A stretch of DNA of 5,672 nucleotides. Source: Fimbriimonadales bacterium. GTDB lineage: Bacteria > Armatimonadota > Fimbriimonadia > Fimbriimonadales > ATM1. Shown here piece after piece: positions 1-5,672 of the stretch; position 1 is the stretch's first letter, and every line of letters begins with the position of its first letter. Under the pieces are notes generated by a model, which saw only the letters and a list, made by a program, of their open reading frames with translations, had not been told where the DNA came from and ran no database searches. The position numbers and the translations under genes were made by a program. The stretch is from NCBI GenBank assembly GCA_025922995.1, contig JAICGT010000092.1, forward strand, positions 1 to 5,672, written 5' to 3'.

Positions 1-126
1 CTCCTATTGAAGAATGGCTTTGTGCGATAAATTGACGCGATCAGCCCGCTGTAACGTTCGCGTCCGCAACCTGAATCCGGGCGTCGTCGTAACACTTGCC
101 AAGGCAGGTGAGGCATACTCCAGCCT

Positions 127-130
127 GGGG
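127..130 (+). promoter_or_regulatory. Probable ribosome binding site deciding a TTG start
   Basis: GGGG sits seven bases before TTG 138. It is only a moderate Shine-Dalgarno match, but it agrees with the family-typical N-terminus. The competing TTG 96 has no purine-rich tract at proper distance, and GTG 108 has only AAGG with a three-base gap. Confidence 0.45.
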
Positions 131-137
131 TAAACCA

Positions 138-725
138 TTGTTAGTCGCATATATCTTGTCAGCCATCGCAGGGGGAATCCTTGTTGCGGCTTCGGCATTG
201 CTGGGTGGGGAGCACGACTCGCACTTCGGAGGCGATACTCATTTCGGCGACACCGACTTCGACGACATCGGCGGACATGAGGGCGTGCACTCGGATTTGT
301 ATCTGCCGTTCCTGAGCCTGCGCTTTTGGACCTATTTCGCCGCGACGTTCGGCGCAGTCGGCCTGCTGTTGACAAACTTCACTTCGACAGTCGAGCCGAT
401 CATCGCAATCGTATCGCTCGTTACTGGAGTTTTGGCTGGATTTGTCACGCATTGGGCGATGAAGGCGATTAATCAGCGAGAGTCCGACGGCGGAGTGAAA
501 GAGGAGCATCTGGTGGGCAAGGAAGCGCGAGTGCTTGTCGGTGTCGGGCCGGACAGGGAAGGGAAAATTCGGCTCGATGTCAAAGGAGAACTGGTCGACA
601 TGACGGCCTTTACCCAGGAATCGCTGGCGTTGAATCCCGGTGATCGGGCGCTTGTCGTTTCGATAGATGAGGGCAAGGCGAACATCGTTTCGCTTACTGC
701 TATGCTTGAGGAGAGCACAACATGA
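138..725 (+). CDS. NfeD/YqiJ-like membrane protein with C-terminal OB-fold, flotillin partner
   Basis: This 195-residue inner-membrane protein resembles the short NfeD/YqiJ class, whose members are usually encoded beside SPFH (flotillin) proteins and are thought to help organise or stabilise them. Seen in the sequence: a hydrophobic helix at residues 3-22, an acidic and histidine-rich loop at 25-53 (five His, seven Asp), the family-like block LPFLSLRFW at 56-64 leading into a second helix (about 63-80), a third helix (about 87-108), then a soluble beta-rich domain at 120-187 (VGKEARVLVGV; NPGDRALVV) typical of the OB-fold. I chose TTG at 138 because relatives begin directly with an MLxxYL-like segment and GGGG at 127-130 sits seven bases upstream. 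The frame is open further up, to TTG 96 (209 residues) or GTG 108, but that adds a polar stretch unlike the family. The stop overlaps the next start (ATGA). Family call is strong, start moderate, molecular role inferred from context. Confidence 0.85.
   Translation: MLVAYILSAIAGGILVAASALLGGEHDSHFGGDTHFGDTDFDDIGGHEGVHSDLYLPFLSLRFWTYFAATFGAVGLLLTNFTSTVEPIIAIVSLVTGVLAGFVTHWAMKAINQRESDGGVKEEHLVGKEARVLVGVGPDREGKIRLDVKGELVDMTAFTQESLALNPGDRALVVSIDEGKANIVSLTAMLEESTT
708..713 (+). promoter_or_regulatory. Ribosome binding site of first SPFH gene
   Basis: GAGGAG lies eight bases before ATG 722 and inside the last codons of the NfeD-like gene. With the ATGA stop/start overlap it favours 722 over the in-frame ATG at 734 and suggests coupled translation. 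Confidence 0.75.
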
Positions 726-2029
726 AAGCATTGATGGAAGCCATACAGAGTTGGGGAACGGCAGGCTGGGCAGTCGCCGGCGGGCTCACCTTGGGCCTGG
801 CGCTGCTAATCGGCATTTGGTTTGTTCGCAGATTCCTGTACATATGCACGCCAAACCAGGTCTTGATTTTTTCTGGCGGTGGTAGGCAAAGAATGCCTGA
901 CGGAACCGAACGCGGTTTTCGAACGGTGTTCGGAGGACGCGGCTGGCGAAGGCCCTTTATCGAAAAAGTGAGCCGCATGAGCCTCAATATCATGGAGGTT
1001 CCGATCCACGTCCGCGGCGCATACTCGAAGGGCGGCATTCCGCTCATCGTGGACGCGATTGCAAACGTAAAGATTTCGAGCGACCCGCGACTGATCGGAA
1101 ACGCCATCGAGCGATTTCTCGGCAGAAATCCTGAAGAGATTCGCAGGGTCGCGAAGGAGACTCTCGAGGGTCATCTTCGCGGTGTTTTGGCAAAGCTAAC
1201 GCCCGAGGAGGTCAACGAGGACCGTCTCAAATTCGCCGGCGAGTTGAGCCAGGAGTCGGCGGACGACTTGAACAAGCTGGGCATCCACCTCGACACGCTG
1301 AAGATTCAGCATGTTGCGGACGACGTCAAGTACCTAGACTCGATCGGCAGGTCCGAGATCGCCAACGTCATTCGAGACGCCGAGATCGCCGAAAGCGACG
1401 CTCACCGCGAAGCCGAGCAGGTCGAAGCCGACGCACTTGGCCGTGCGAAGGTGGTCGCATCGAACGTCGACGCTGAATTGGCGAAGCTGACAAACGACCT
1501 TCGTCGCATCCAGGCAGAACTCGAAGCACAGGTGCGCTCGGAAGAAGAGCGTACGACAGCCGCCGCCAGAGAGGCGAGAGCTGTGGCTGAGCAGGAGTTG
1601 CAGAAAGTTCGCGCCGAGTTGGAGGGCATTCGATTGGAAGCCGACAAGGTCCTGCCGGCGGATGCTCAAAGGGTGGCGAGAGAATTTCGAGCCCAGGGCG
1701 ATGCGGCGTCAATACGTGAGAAGGGCCAAGCGGTTAGCGAAGCGCTCGACTTGCTGCACGATGCGTGGGGCCAGGCAGGCGATAACGCCGTTAGCATCTT
1801 GTTGATCGAGGACATCGAAAAGATACTGCGGGCGGCCTCGGAAGGTGTCGGCAAGGTGAAGATTCAAAACCTCAGCATCATGGATAGCGGCGATGGGAAG
1901 ACGCTGGCTGCGTATGTCGCGGCCTATCCGCAGATGCTTGCCTCCGTGTTCGACGCGGTAGCCAAGACAACTGGGATCGACGTTCCGAAGGCGCTGTCGG
2001 GCAAATCGGCAGAGGAGCAAGGAGCCTAA
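722..2029 (+). CDS. SPFH-domain flotillin-family protein, first of a tandem pair
   Basis: A 435-residue member of the flotillin/YqiK branch of SPFH proteins, which oligomerise into membrane-bound scaffolds of microdomains. Seen: an N-terminal membrane helix at about 14-35 followed by RR (36-37), which suggests the remainder is cytoplasmic; then ICTPNQVLIFSG (41-52), the start of the SPFH domain; a conserved core at 100-224 containing AYSKGG, NAIERFLG, LEGHLRGVL, LTPEEVNED and DDVKYLDSIGR; a long charged Ala/Glu/Arg-rich coiled coil (about 215-310); a break at LPADA (311-315); and a C-terminal helical region with TGIDV at 417-421. The start at 722 follows GAGGAG (708-713) with eight bases between, and it overlaps the upstream stop by four bases, so translation is probably coupled. 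The next gene follows after two bases and encodes a paralogue. SPFH assignment is near certain; cargo or physiological role cannot be read from the sequence. No symbol is given because orthology to yqiK or floA/floT is not shown. Confidence 0.93.
   Translation: MKALMEAIQSWGTAGWAVAGGLTLGLALLIGIWFVRRFLYICTPNQVLIFSGGGRQRMPDGTERGFRTVFGGRGWRRPFIEKVSRMSLNIMEVPIHVRGAYSKGGIPLIVDAIANVKISSDPRLIGNAIERFLGRNPEEIRRVAKETLEGHLRGVLAKLTPEEVNEDRLKFAGELSQESADDLNKLGIHLDTLKIQHVADDVKYLDSIGRSEIANVIRDAEIAESDAHREAEQVEADALGRAKVVASNVDAELAKLTNDLRRIQAELEAQVRSEEERTTAAAREARAVAEQELQKVRAELEGIRLEADKVLPADAQRVAREFRAQGDAASIREKGQAVSEALDLLHDAWGQAGDNAVSILLIEDIEKILRAASEGVGKVKIQNLSIMDSGDGKTLAAYVAAYPQMLASVFDAVAKTTGIDVPKALSGKSAEEQGA
2019..2024 (+). 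promoter_or_regulatory. Ribosome binding site of second SPFH gene
   Basis: AAGGAG lies seven bases before ATG 2032, embedded in the final codons of the upstream SPFH gene. It fixes the start and supports co-transcription with only two bases between the genes. Confidence 0.8.
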
Positions 2030-2031
2030 GC

Positions 2032-3321
2032 ATGGATATTCTCGCTATTGCAATTGGTGTCCTGGTAGCGGCAGGCATTGCCCTGCTGATCACGATCATT
2101 CGTTTGGTGCAGATTTGTCAGCCGAACGAGGTCCTGATCTTTTCGGGAACCCGCAGGAGGGTCGGCAATAAGTCCGTGGGATATCGCATCGTCAAGGGCG
2201 ATCGCGGCATCCGAAAGCCCTTGATCGAGCGCGTCGACAAAATGGACCTGACGAACATGATCATCGACGTGTCGGCGGTAAACGCCTACTCGAAGGGCGG
2301 TGTTCCGCTAACCGTGCAGGGCGTAGCCAACGTCAAAGTCGCCGGCCACGAGCCGGTTTTGAACAATGCCATCGAAAGGTTTCTCGGCAAGTCTCGCGAA
2401 GAGATTATGTCGATCGCCAAAGCAACGCTCGAAGGCTCGCTTCGCGGCGTGCTGTCGACACTGACGCCGGAGCAGGTGAACGAAGACAAACTGCTGTTCG
2501 CCGAGAGGCTCGTCCACGAGGTCGAGCATGACATGACCGCTCTTGGCTTGGTTGTCGATACGCTGAAGATTCAGAACGTATCGGACGACGTGAAGTATTT
2601 GGATTCAATCGGTCGCAAGCAGACTGCGGAGGTCCTGCGCATCGCGAAGATCGCGGAAGCAAGGGCTACGGCCGAAGCCGCGATTAGATCGGCAGAAAAC
2701 CGGCAACGCGAGGTCACCGCGCAGATCTCCGCGCAAATCGACGTGGTAAAAGCCGACGCTCAGAAGCGCCTGACCGACGCGCTAACGAAGCGGGATGCGG
2801 TCGTTGCCGAAGAAAAAGCGACCGTCGCCGCAGCGCTCGCGCAGGCGATAGCCGAAGTCGAAGTTCAGAAGGCGCGGGTGGAGCAGGTTCGGCGACAACT
2901 CGAAGCCGATGTCATTGCTCCGGCAAAAGCCGCGTGCCAAGAGGCTGAAGCGGGCGCAAAGGCAGACGCCGCGCCAATCGTCCAGGACGGCAAGGCAAGA
3001 GCCGAAGTGCTCGCGAAGCTTGCCGCTAGCTGGGCAAAGGCGGGGCCGAGCGCGCGAGAAATTTTCGTGTTGCAAAAACTCGACAAGGTCATCGGCGCGA
3101 TTACAGACGTCATCGGCGACACGCCCATCGAAAAAGTCGCCTTTATCGCAGGCGGCGAAGGGAAAGACAATCTTCCATTGAAGGCTGCCGGGACCCTCGA
3201 AGGCATTCAGCAGGTACTTGGAATCGACCTTAAAGAGAAAATCGCCAATTGGGGTAATTCGAAGACTGTTGCTGTCGAGCCCGCACTTTCGCCCGAAGAG
3301 CCGGATGAGGATCAGTTTTAG
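2032..3321 (+). CDS. SPFH-domain flotillin-family protein, second of a tandem pair
   Basis: A 429-residue paralogue of the preceding SPFH protein. Seen: a membrane helix at about 3-23, arginine at 24, then ICQPNEVLIFSG (28-39), a conserved core at 85-209 (AYSKGG, NAIERFLG, LEGSLRGVL, LTPEQVNED, DDVKYLDSIGR), a long Ala-rich coiled coil (about 205-292), the family-like turn DVIAPA (293-298), AAPIVQDGKA (313-322), REIFVLQKLD in the following segment, GIDL at 397-400 and an acidic tail (PEEPDEDQF). By hand count about 76 of 125 core positions match the upstream paralogue, while the coiled coil and tail diverge strongly. This version keeps the APIV-DG-A and FVLQKLD blocks usual in flotillin C-termini, whereas the upstream one has a modified form (AASIREKGQA). 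The Shine-Dalgarno AAGGAG (2019-2024) lies in the end of the preceding gene, seven bases before ATG. Probable role: second subunit of a membrane scaffold, possibly hetero-oligomeric; that is inference. Confidence 0.93.
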   Translation: MDILAIAIGVLVAAGIALLITIIRLVQICQPNEVLIFSGTRRRVGNKSVGYRIVKGDRGIRKPLIERVDKMDLTNMIIDVSAVNAYSKGGVPLTVQGVANVKVAGHEPVLNNAIERFLGKSREEIMSIAKATLEGSLRGVLSTLTPEQVNEDKLLFAERLVHEVEHDMTALGLVVDTLKIQNVSDDVKYLDSIGRKQTAEVLRIAKIAEARATAEAAIRSAENRQREVTAQISAQIDVVKADAQKRLTDALTKRDAVVAEEKATVAAALAQAIAEVEVQKARVEQVRRQLEADVIAPAKAACQEAEAGAKADAAPIVQDGKARAEVLAKLAASWAKAGPSAREIFVLQKLDKVIGAITDVIGDTPIEKVAFIAGGEGKDNLPLKAAGTLEGIQQVLGIDLKEKIANWGNSKTVAVEPALSPEEPDEDQF

Positions 3322-3354
3322 CTTTTTCTCTGAGTAATCCCTAGAAAGTCCGCT

Positions 3355-3383
3355 CTTTTGCGCACGTTTAAGCGTAATATGAT
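3355..3383 (+). promoter_or_regulatory. Weak candidate promoter for the exported-protein gene
   Basis: TATGAT at 3378-3383 matches five of six positions of the sigma-70 -10 consensus. The hexamer seventeen bases upstream (CTTTTG, 3355-3360) is a poor -35 match; TTGCGC at 3358-3363 is better but only fourteen bases away. The near-palindrome ACGTTTAAGCGT lies between the elements, where an operator would be expected. Promoter rules in the presumed host phylum are not well known, so this is tentative. Confidence 0.25.
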
Positions 3384-3401
3384 GGACTAACAGGCGGGAA
3401 A

Positions 3402-3427
3402 GCGGGCCAAACAGGTTCGCTGCCCGC
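3402..3427 (+). repeat. GC-rich inverted repeat, possible 5' UTR hairpin
   Basis: GCGGGC (3402-3407) and GCCCGC (3422-3427) are perfect complements separated by fourteen bases. No T-run follows, so this is not an intrinsic terminator. A second GCGGG at 3394-3398 could pair alternatively with the same right arm. It would fall in the untranslated leader if transcription starts near 3390. Confidence 0.4.
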
Positions 3428-3460
3428 AATCTATCGGAGTGCGATGGGCATGCGCCGGAG

Positions 3461-3470
3461 CCTTCGAAGG
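3461..3470 (+). repeat. Perfect 10-bp palindrome overlapping the Shine-Dalgarno
   Basis: CCTTCGAAGG equals its own reverse complement. Its right half supplies the AAGG of the ribosome binding site AAGGAGG (3467-3473). It could be a dimer-protein operator or could form a small mRNA stem hiding part of the ribosome binding site; chance is also possible for ten bases. Confidence 0.5.
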
Positions 3471-3473
3471 AGG
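3467..3473 (+). promoter_or_regulatory. Consensus ribosome binding site of exported-protein gene
   Basis: AAGGAGG, five bases before ATG 3479, is the strongest Shine-Dalgarno in the window. It fixes the start: the ATGs at 3444 and 3450 upstream are out of frame, and the 3479 start gives a textbook signal peptide. Confidence 0.85.
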
Positions 3474-3478
3474 AATAC

Positions 3479-5672
3479 ATGCAATTGAACACTCGGACCG
3501 CGTTAGCGCCGATCCTGGCTGTGGGCTTAATAGCTGCCGCGGCCTCCGCGGTCGCTGCGGAGCAGACCTGGCGCGTGCAAAACGGCACCGTCACCGTCTC
3601 CTTATTCCGCCAGATTATCCAAGGTTGTCAGCTCAACCTGGTCAATCTTAATCAGACCGCAACGCCTCGGGGCGATATGGAAGAAGCCGTTGGTTTCGCG
3701 ATCAGCAATTCTTCGGACCTCGAATTCACCGTTCTCGGTGGAGCCTATCGCCATTGGAATTCCGGCGGTGTGTCGGTTCAGGGCGGATTCGATTTGAAGG
3801 GCAGGGGCGGAAACCTATCTGCGCAGAACTTTAAGATCGTGTTCCGCGAGACGGGCACGCACGACAACCTTTTTATCGCTTCGAGTGCAGATGCGCCCGC
3901 TTACTTCGATTTGTCGCATATCAAAGTCATGTTCGACCGCAACGAAGAGACCATTCTTTTCGGTTACGCGGACATGATCATCAATGAGCGCGGAGCCAAA
4001 AAGCTCGGTAGACCCGACCTCGCCGGTCAGGTCATCGGCGCCGTTACCGTCGGCTCATCGACGGCCTTTGTGTCCGGCGATCGAAACGATAAACCGATTG
4101 CTCGTCCCTCTGGAAACGATGGCGGCGGCGGAGTCAATGGCGACGTGATGCTTTTCAACTTGGGCGACTGCGCATCATATGGTCGTATCGGCGTATTCCC
4201 GAACGGTACGAGCGGCCTCGGTCTGGCCACGACATCCTGTAACGTTTCTACGATTACACAGGACAACGTCAACTGGTTTGCGCAGATGGATGAGCGTCAT
4301 CCTGTGATTGCCCAAAATTTCTATAGACTTCGCACCGTCGCGGGCGCGGGAACTCGGTTCGAGCAGATCGGCATCGGCTGGGTGAAGCATGGATTTCTTT
4401 CCACGAACTCCAACGGCTGCGGATCCTGCCAACAACCGCCCCTGGGTGGTAACCAACTGGGCCTCAACTGTTCCGACACCTATGGATCTAGCTTGAACGC
4501 AAGCCGCAACTGGCTCGGTCCTCGCAACGAGGTCAACGTCTTTACCGGACGCTGGGAATGCACCGGCTCGTACTTTGCCAACTTCCAGAACGACTGCGTC
4601 GAGCGCTTTAGCACGAGCGGCCTGTCGCCCGTGGATCACCGCCTGCAAGTCCTGGATCAGGACCTGCTGACGACCAACTCGCAGTACTTCTACGAGGCGT
4701 ACTATGTTTCTGAGAACGACATCGACCGTTACAATAACGCAGCGTGGCGCCCCGTGAATCCACTTTGGAGCGCCGGCCAACAGAAGTTCAACTTCTCGCC
4801 CACGGCTAACCAGACGCAGGGCGTTCGTGTGCAGACGTGGGGCGACATTCAACCTGCGCCCATCGCGGAGCCGAACGATGAAGGCGACATCTTAGTCGCA
4901 GTCGAAGTCACCGACATGGGTGGCGGGAACTACCATTACGAGTACGCTGTCCAGAATCACACCTCTAACCGCGAGGCGCGCACGTTCAGCGTGCCCCTCC
5001 CGGATGGCGCGGTTCTCTCGAATATCGGCTTCCACGACACAGATACGAACGCCGCCAACGACTGGAGAGCCGTCGTAGCCAACGGCGCGATCACCTGGAG
5101 CACCGACACGTACGCGACGGACCCGAACGCCAACTCACTGAAGTGGTACACCTTGTACAACTTCCGGTTCGACACCAACGTCGCTCCGATGAGTTCGAAG
5201 GTCGGTAACTCCCTGTTCCGCCCAGGGACGCGGCAATCGATCGCAGCCATCTCGCGAGTGCCCAGCAGTCCGCAGGTACAGCCGTCGAGCTTCAGCTTGA
5301 GCCCCGGCTCTGTCCTCATGGGCGATACCGAGGACCTGCTGTTCAGCGACGATTCGAGACTGCAGATTCGGCCGGGGGTGGTGCTTTCATCCTCCCAGGC
5401 TCCGATTCGGTTGACGATCGACGGTACGTCTCCCACGGCGTCACCGTCGTCGATGAGCATTCGAATCGAGGGCCACGCAACATCGACCGCTCTGTCTAGA
5501 ACGGCCGAAGCCTATAACTTCAGCACCGGCCAGTGGGTCGTTGTGAATACTGGCGCGACAACAACCGGCGACACCGTTGTCAACATTCCTGTTAGCGGTG
5601 CCGCCCAGTTCGTCCAAGCCGGCACTCAGACGGTCCGCATGCGCATCTCCTACAAGCAGACGGGTCCCGTGC
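3479..5672 (+). CDS. Large exported multidomain protein, planctomycete-type, 3' end outside window
   Basis: One frame stays open from ATG 3479 to the window edge (731 complete codons, no stop), so the gene is cut at its 3' end. The start has an ideal AAGGAGG five bases upstream. Seen: a signal peptide (R6, hydrophobic 8-22, cleavage likely after AVA or VAA at 24-27); a beta-rich N-terminal region (28-205); a glycine-rich linker (about 210-221); a middle domain (222-430) with HPVIAQNFYRL (274-284), WVKHGF (301-306) and seven cysteines (231, 254, 314, 317, 331, 361, 373; C50 lies upstream); a domain at about 469-583 with YHYEYAVQN, SNIGFHDTDT and LKWYTLYNFRFD; and a beta-rich C-terminal region (604-731). 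The last three resemble secreted proteins I associate with Planctomycetota, whose C-terminus usually lies a short distance after the TGPV block. Function is unknown; no catalytic motif was found. It is probably a periplasmic, surface or released protein. It has its own leader and is not clearly part of the flotillin operon. Confidence 0.88.
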   Translation, partial: MQLNTRTALAPILAVGLIAAAASAVAAEQTWRVQNGTVTVSLFRQIIQGCQLNLVNLNQTATPRGDMEEAVGFAISNSSDLEFTVLGGAYRHWNSGGVSVQGGFDLKGRGGNLSAQNFKIVFRETGTHDNLFIASSADAPAYFDLSHIKVMFDRNEETILFGYADMIINERGAKKLGRPDLAGQVIGAVTVGSSTAFVSGDRNDKPIARPSGNDGGGGVNGDVMLFNLGDCASYGRIGVFPNGTSGLGLATTSCNVSTITQDNVNWFAQMDERHPVIAQNFYRLRTVAGAGTRFEQIGIGWVKHGFLSTNSNGCGSCQQPPLGGNQLGLNCSDTYGSSLNASRNWLGPRNEVNVFTGRWECTGSYFANFQNDCVERFSTSGLSPVDHRLQVLDQDLLTTNSQYFYEAYYVSENDIDRYNNAAWRPVNPLWSAGQQKFNFSPTANQTQGVRVQTWGDIQPAPIAEPNDEGDILVAVEVTDMGGGNYHYEYAVQNHTSNREARTFSVPLPDGAVLSNIGFHDTDTNAANDWRAVVANGAITWSTDTYATDPNANSLKWYTLYNFRFDTNVAPMSSKVGNSLFRPGTRQSIAAISRVPSSPQVQPSSFSLSPGSVLMGDTEDLLFSDDSRLQIRPGVVLSSSQAPIRLTIDGTSPTASPSSMSIRIEGHATSTALSRTAEAYNFSTGQWVVVNTGATTTGDTVVNIPVSGAAQFVQAGTQTVRMRISYKQTGPV

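Larger units (their letters stand above)
3322..3478 (+). other. Intergenic leader between flotillin operon and exported-protein gene
   Basis: This 157-base gap carries no plausible gene. It begins with a T-rich run (CTTTTTCTC) directly after the stop, without a stable stem before it, so I do not call an intrinsic terminator. Further along are a weak promoter-like element, the near-palindrome ACGTTTAAGCGT (3364-3375), a GC inverted repeat and a ten-base palindrome next to the ribosome binding site. The gap length and density of symmetric elements suggest that the downstream gene has its own transcription control. Confidence 0.6.

Noticed and set aside
1..35. Possible C-terminal tail of an upstream gene (frames ending at TAA 28-30 or TGA 33-35)
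   Set aside because: Ten or so codons are too few to identify or to choose between frames.
32..60. TTGACG at 32-37 as a -35 box for the operon
   Set aside because: No acceptable -10 hexamer lies 16-18 bases downstream (CGTTCG at 55-60), so a promoter is not supported.
159..731. Antisense open frame of 190 codons opposite the NfeD-like gene
   Set aside because: Shadow of the + strand gene, which has membrane helices, an OB-fold and operon context.
138..3321. Flotillin operon as a novel phage-defence system
   Set aside because: No nuclease, NTPase, toxin or sensor domain is present, and NfeD-SPFH operons are ordinary membrane-organisation loci.
3320..3360. T-rich runs after the second SPFH gene as an intrinsic terminator
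   Set aside because: Only a four-pair A/T-rich stem (AAAG/CTTT, 3345-3358) precedes the TTTT; it is too weak to call.
2782..3594. Antisense open frame of 270 codons opposite the second SPFH gene
   Set aside because: It is the mirror of a high-confidence conserved coding region, spans the gene end and the intergenic gap, has low-complexity Cys/Arg/Phe-rich composition and no recognisable domain.
3439..3651. Short + frame of 70 codons beginning with GTG at 3439
   Set aside because: It overlaps the signal peptide of the exported protein in another frame, is Arg-rich and lacks a ribosome binding site.
4175..4852. Antisense open frame of 225 codons opposite the exported-protein gene
   Set aside because: The + strand frame has a ribosome binding site, signal peptide and family-like motifs across this stretch; the antisense product shows no motif and is best explained as a shadow.
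4957..5460. Antisense open frame of 167 codons
   Set aside because: It lies opposite the conserved YEYAVQN to LYNFRFD region of the + strand protein and has no domain of its own.

Overview
The window (5672 bases, roughly 55-60% GC by eye) reads entirely on the + strand. It holds a compact three-gene membrane operon, a short regulatory gap, and the start of a large exported protein gene that runs off the right edge. The most likely source is a Planctomycetota-type bacterium. This rests on the exported protein, whose middle and C-terminal blocks (HPVIAQNFYRL, WVKHGF, LKWYTLYNFRFD, and a tail ending SYKQTGPV) resemble, from memory, repeated-domain secreted proteins common in that phylum. The lineage call is an inference and should be held at moderate confidence.

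Region 1 (1-137) is a short leader with only possible tails of an upstream gene. Region 2 (138-3321) encodes a small NfeD/YqiJ-like membrane protein with a C-terminal OB-fold, followed by two different SPFH (flotillin/YqiK-type) proteins. The first two genes overlap by ATGA. The second and third are separated by two bases, with a strong Shine-Dalgarno sequence inside the end of the second gene. The expected product is a membrane microdomain scaffold: two related but non-identical flotillins that could co-assemble, and the NfeD partner that usually accompanies such proteins. The two SPFH proteins share about 60% identity over their conserved core by hand count but diverge in the coiled coil and C-terminal tail, apart from a short G-I-D motif near each C-terminus.

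Region 3 (3322-3478) is a 157-base intergenic stretch with a weak promoter-like element, a near-palindrome, a GC inverted repeat and a perfect ten-base palindrome abutting a consensus Shine-Dalgarno. I see no convincing terminator after the flotillin operon.

Region 4 (3479-5672) is one uninterrupted reading frame of at least 731 codons with no stop in the window. It encodes a signal peptide, a beta-rich N-terminal region, a cysteine-containing middle domain, a domain with YEYAVQNHTSNREARTFSVP-like blocks, and a C-terminal beta-rich region. By comparison with remembered relatives it should end only a few tens of codons beyond the edge. No RNA gene, mobile element, CRISPR array or defence gene was seen.
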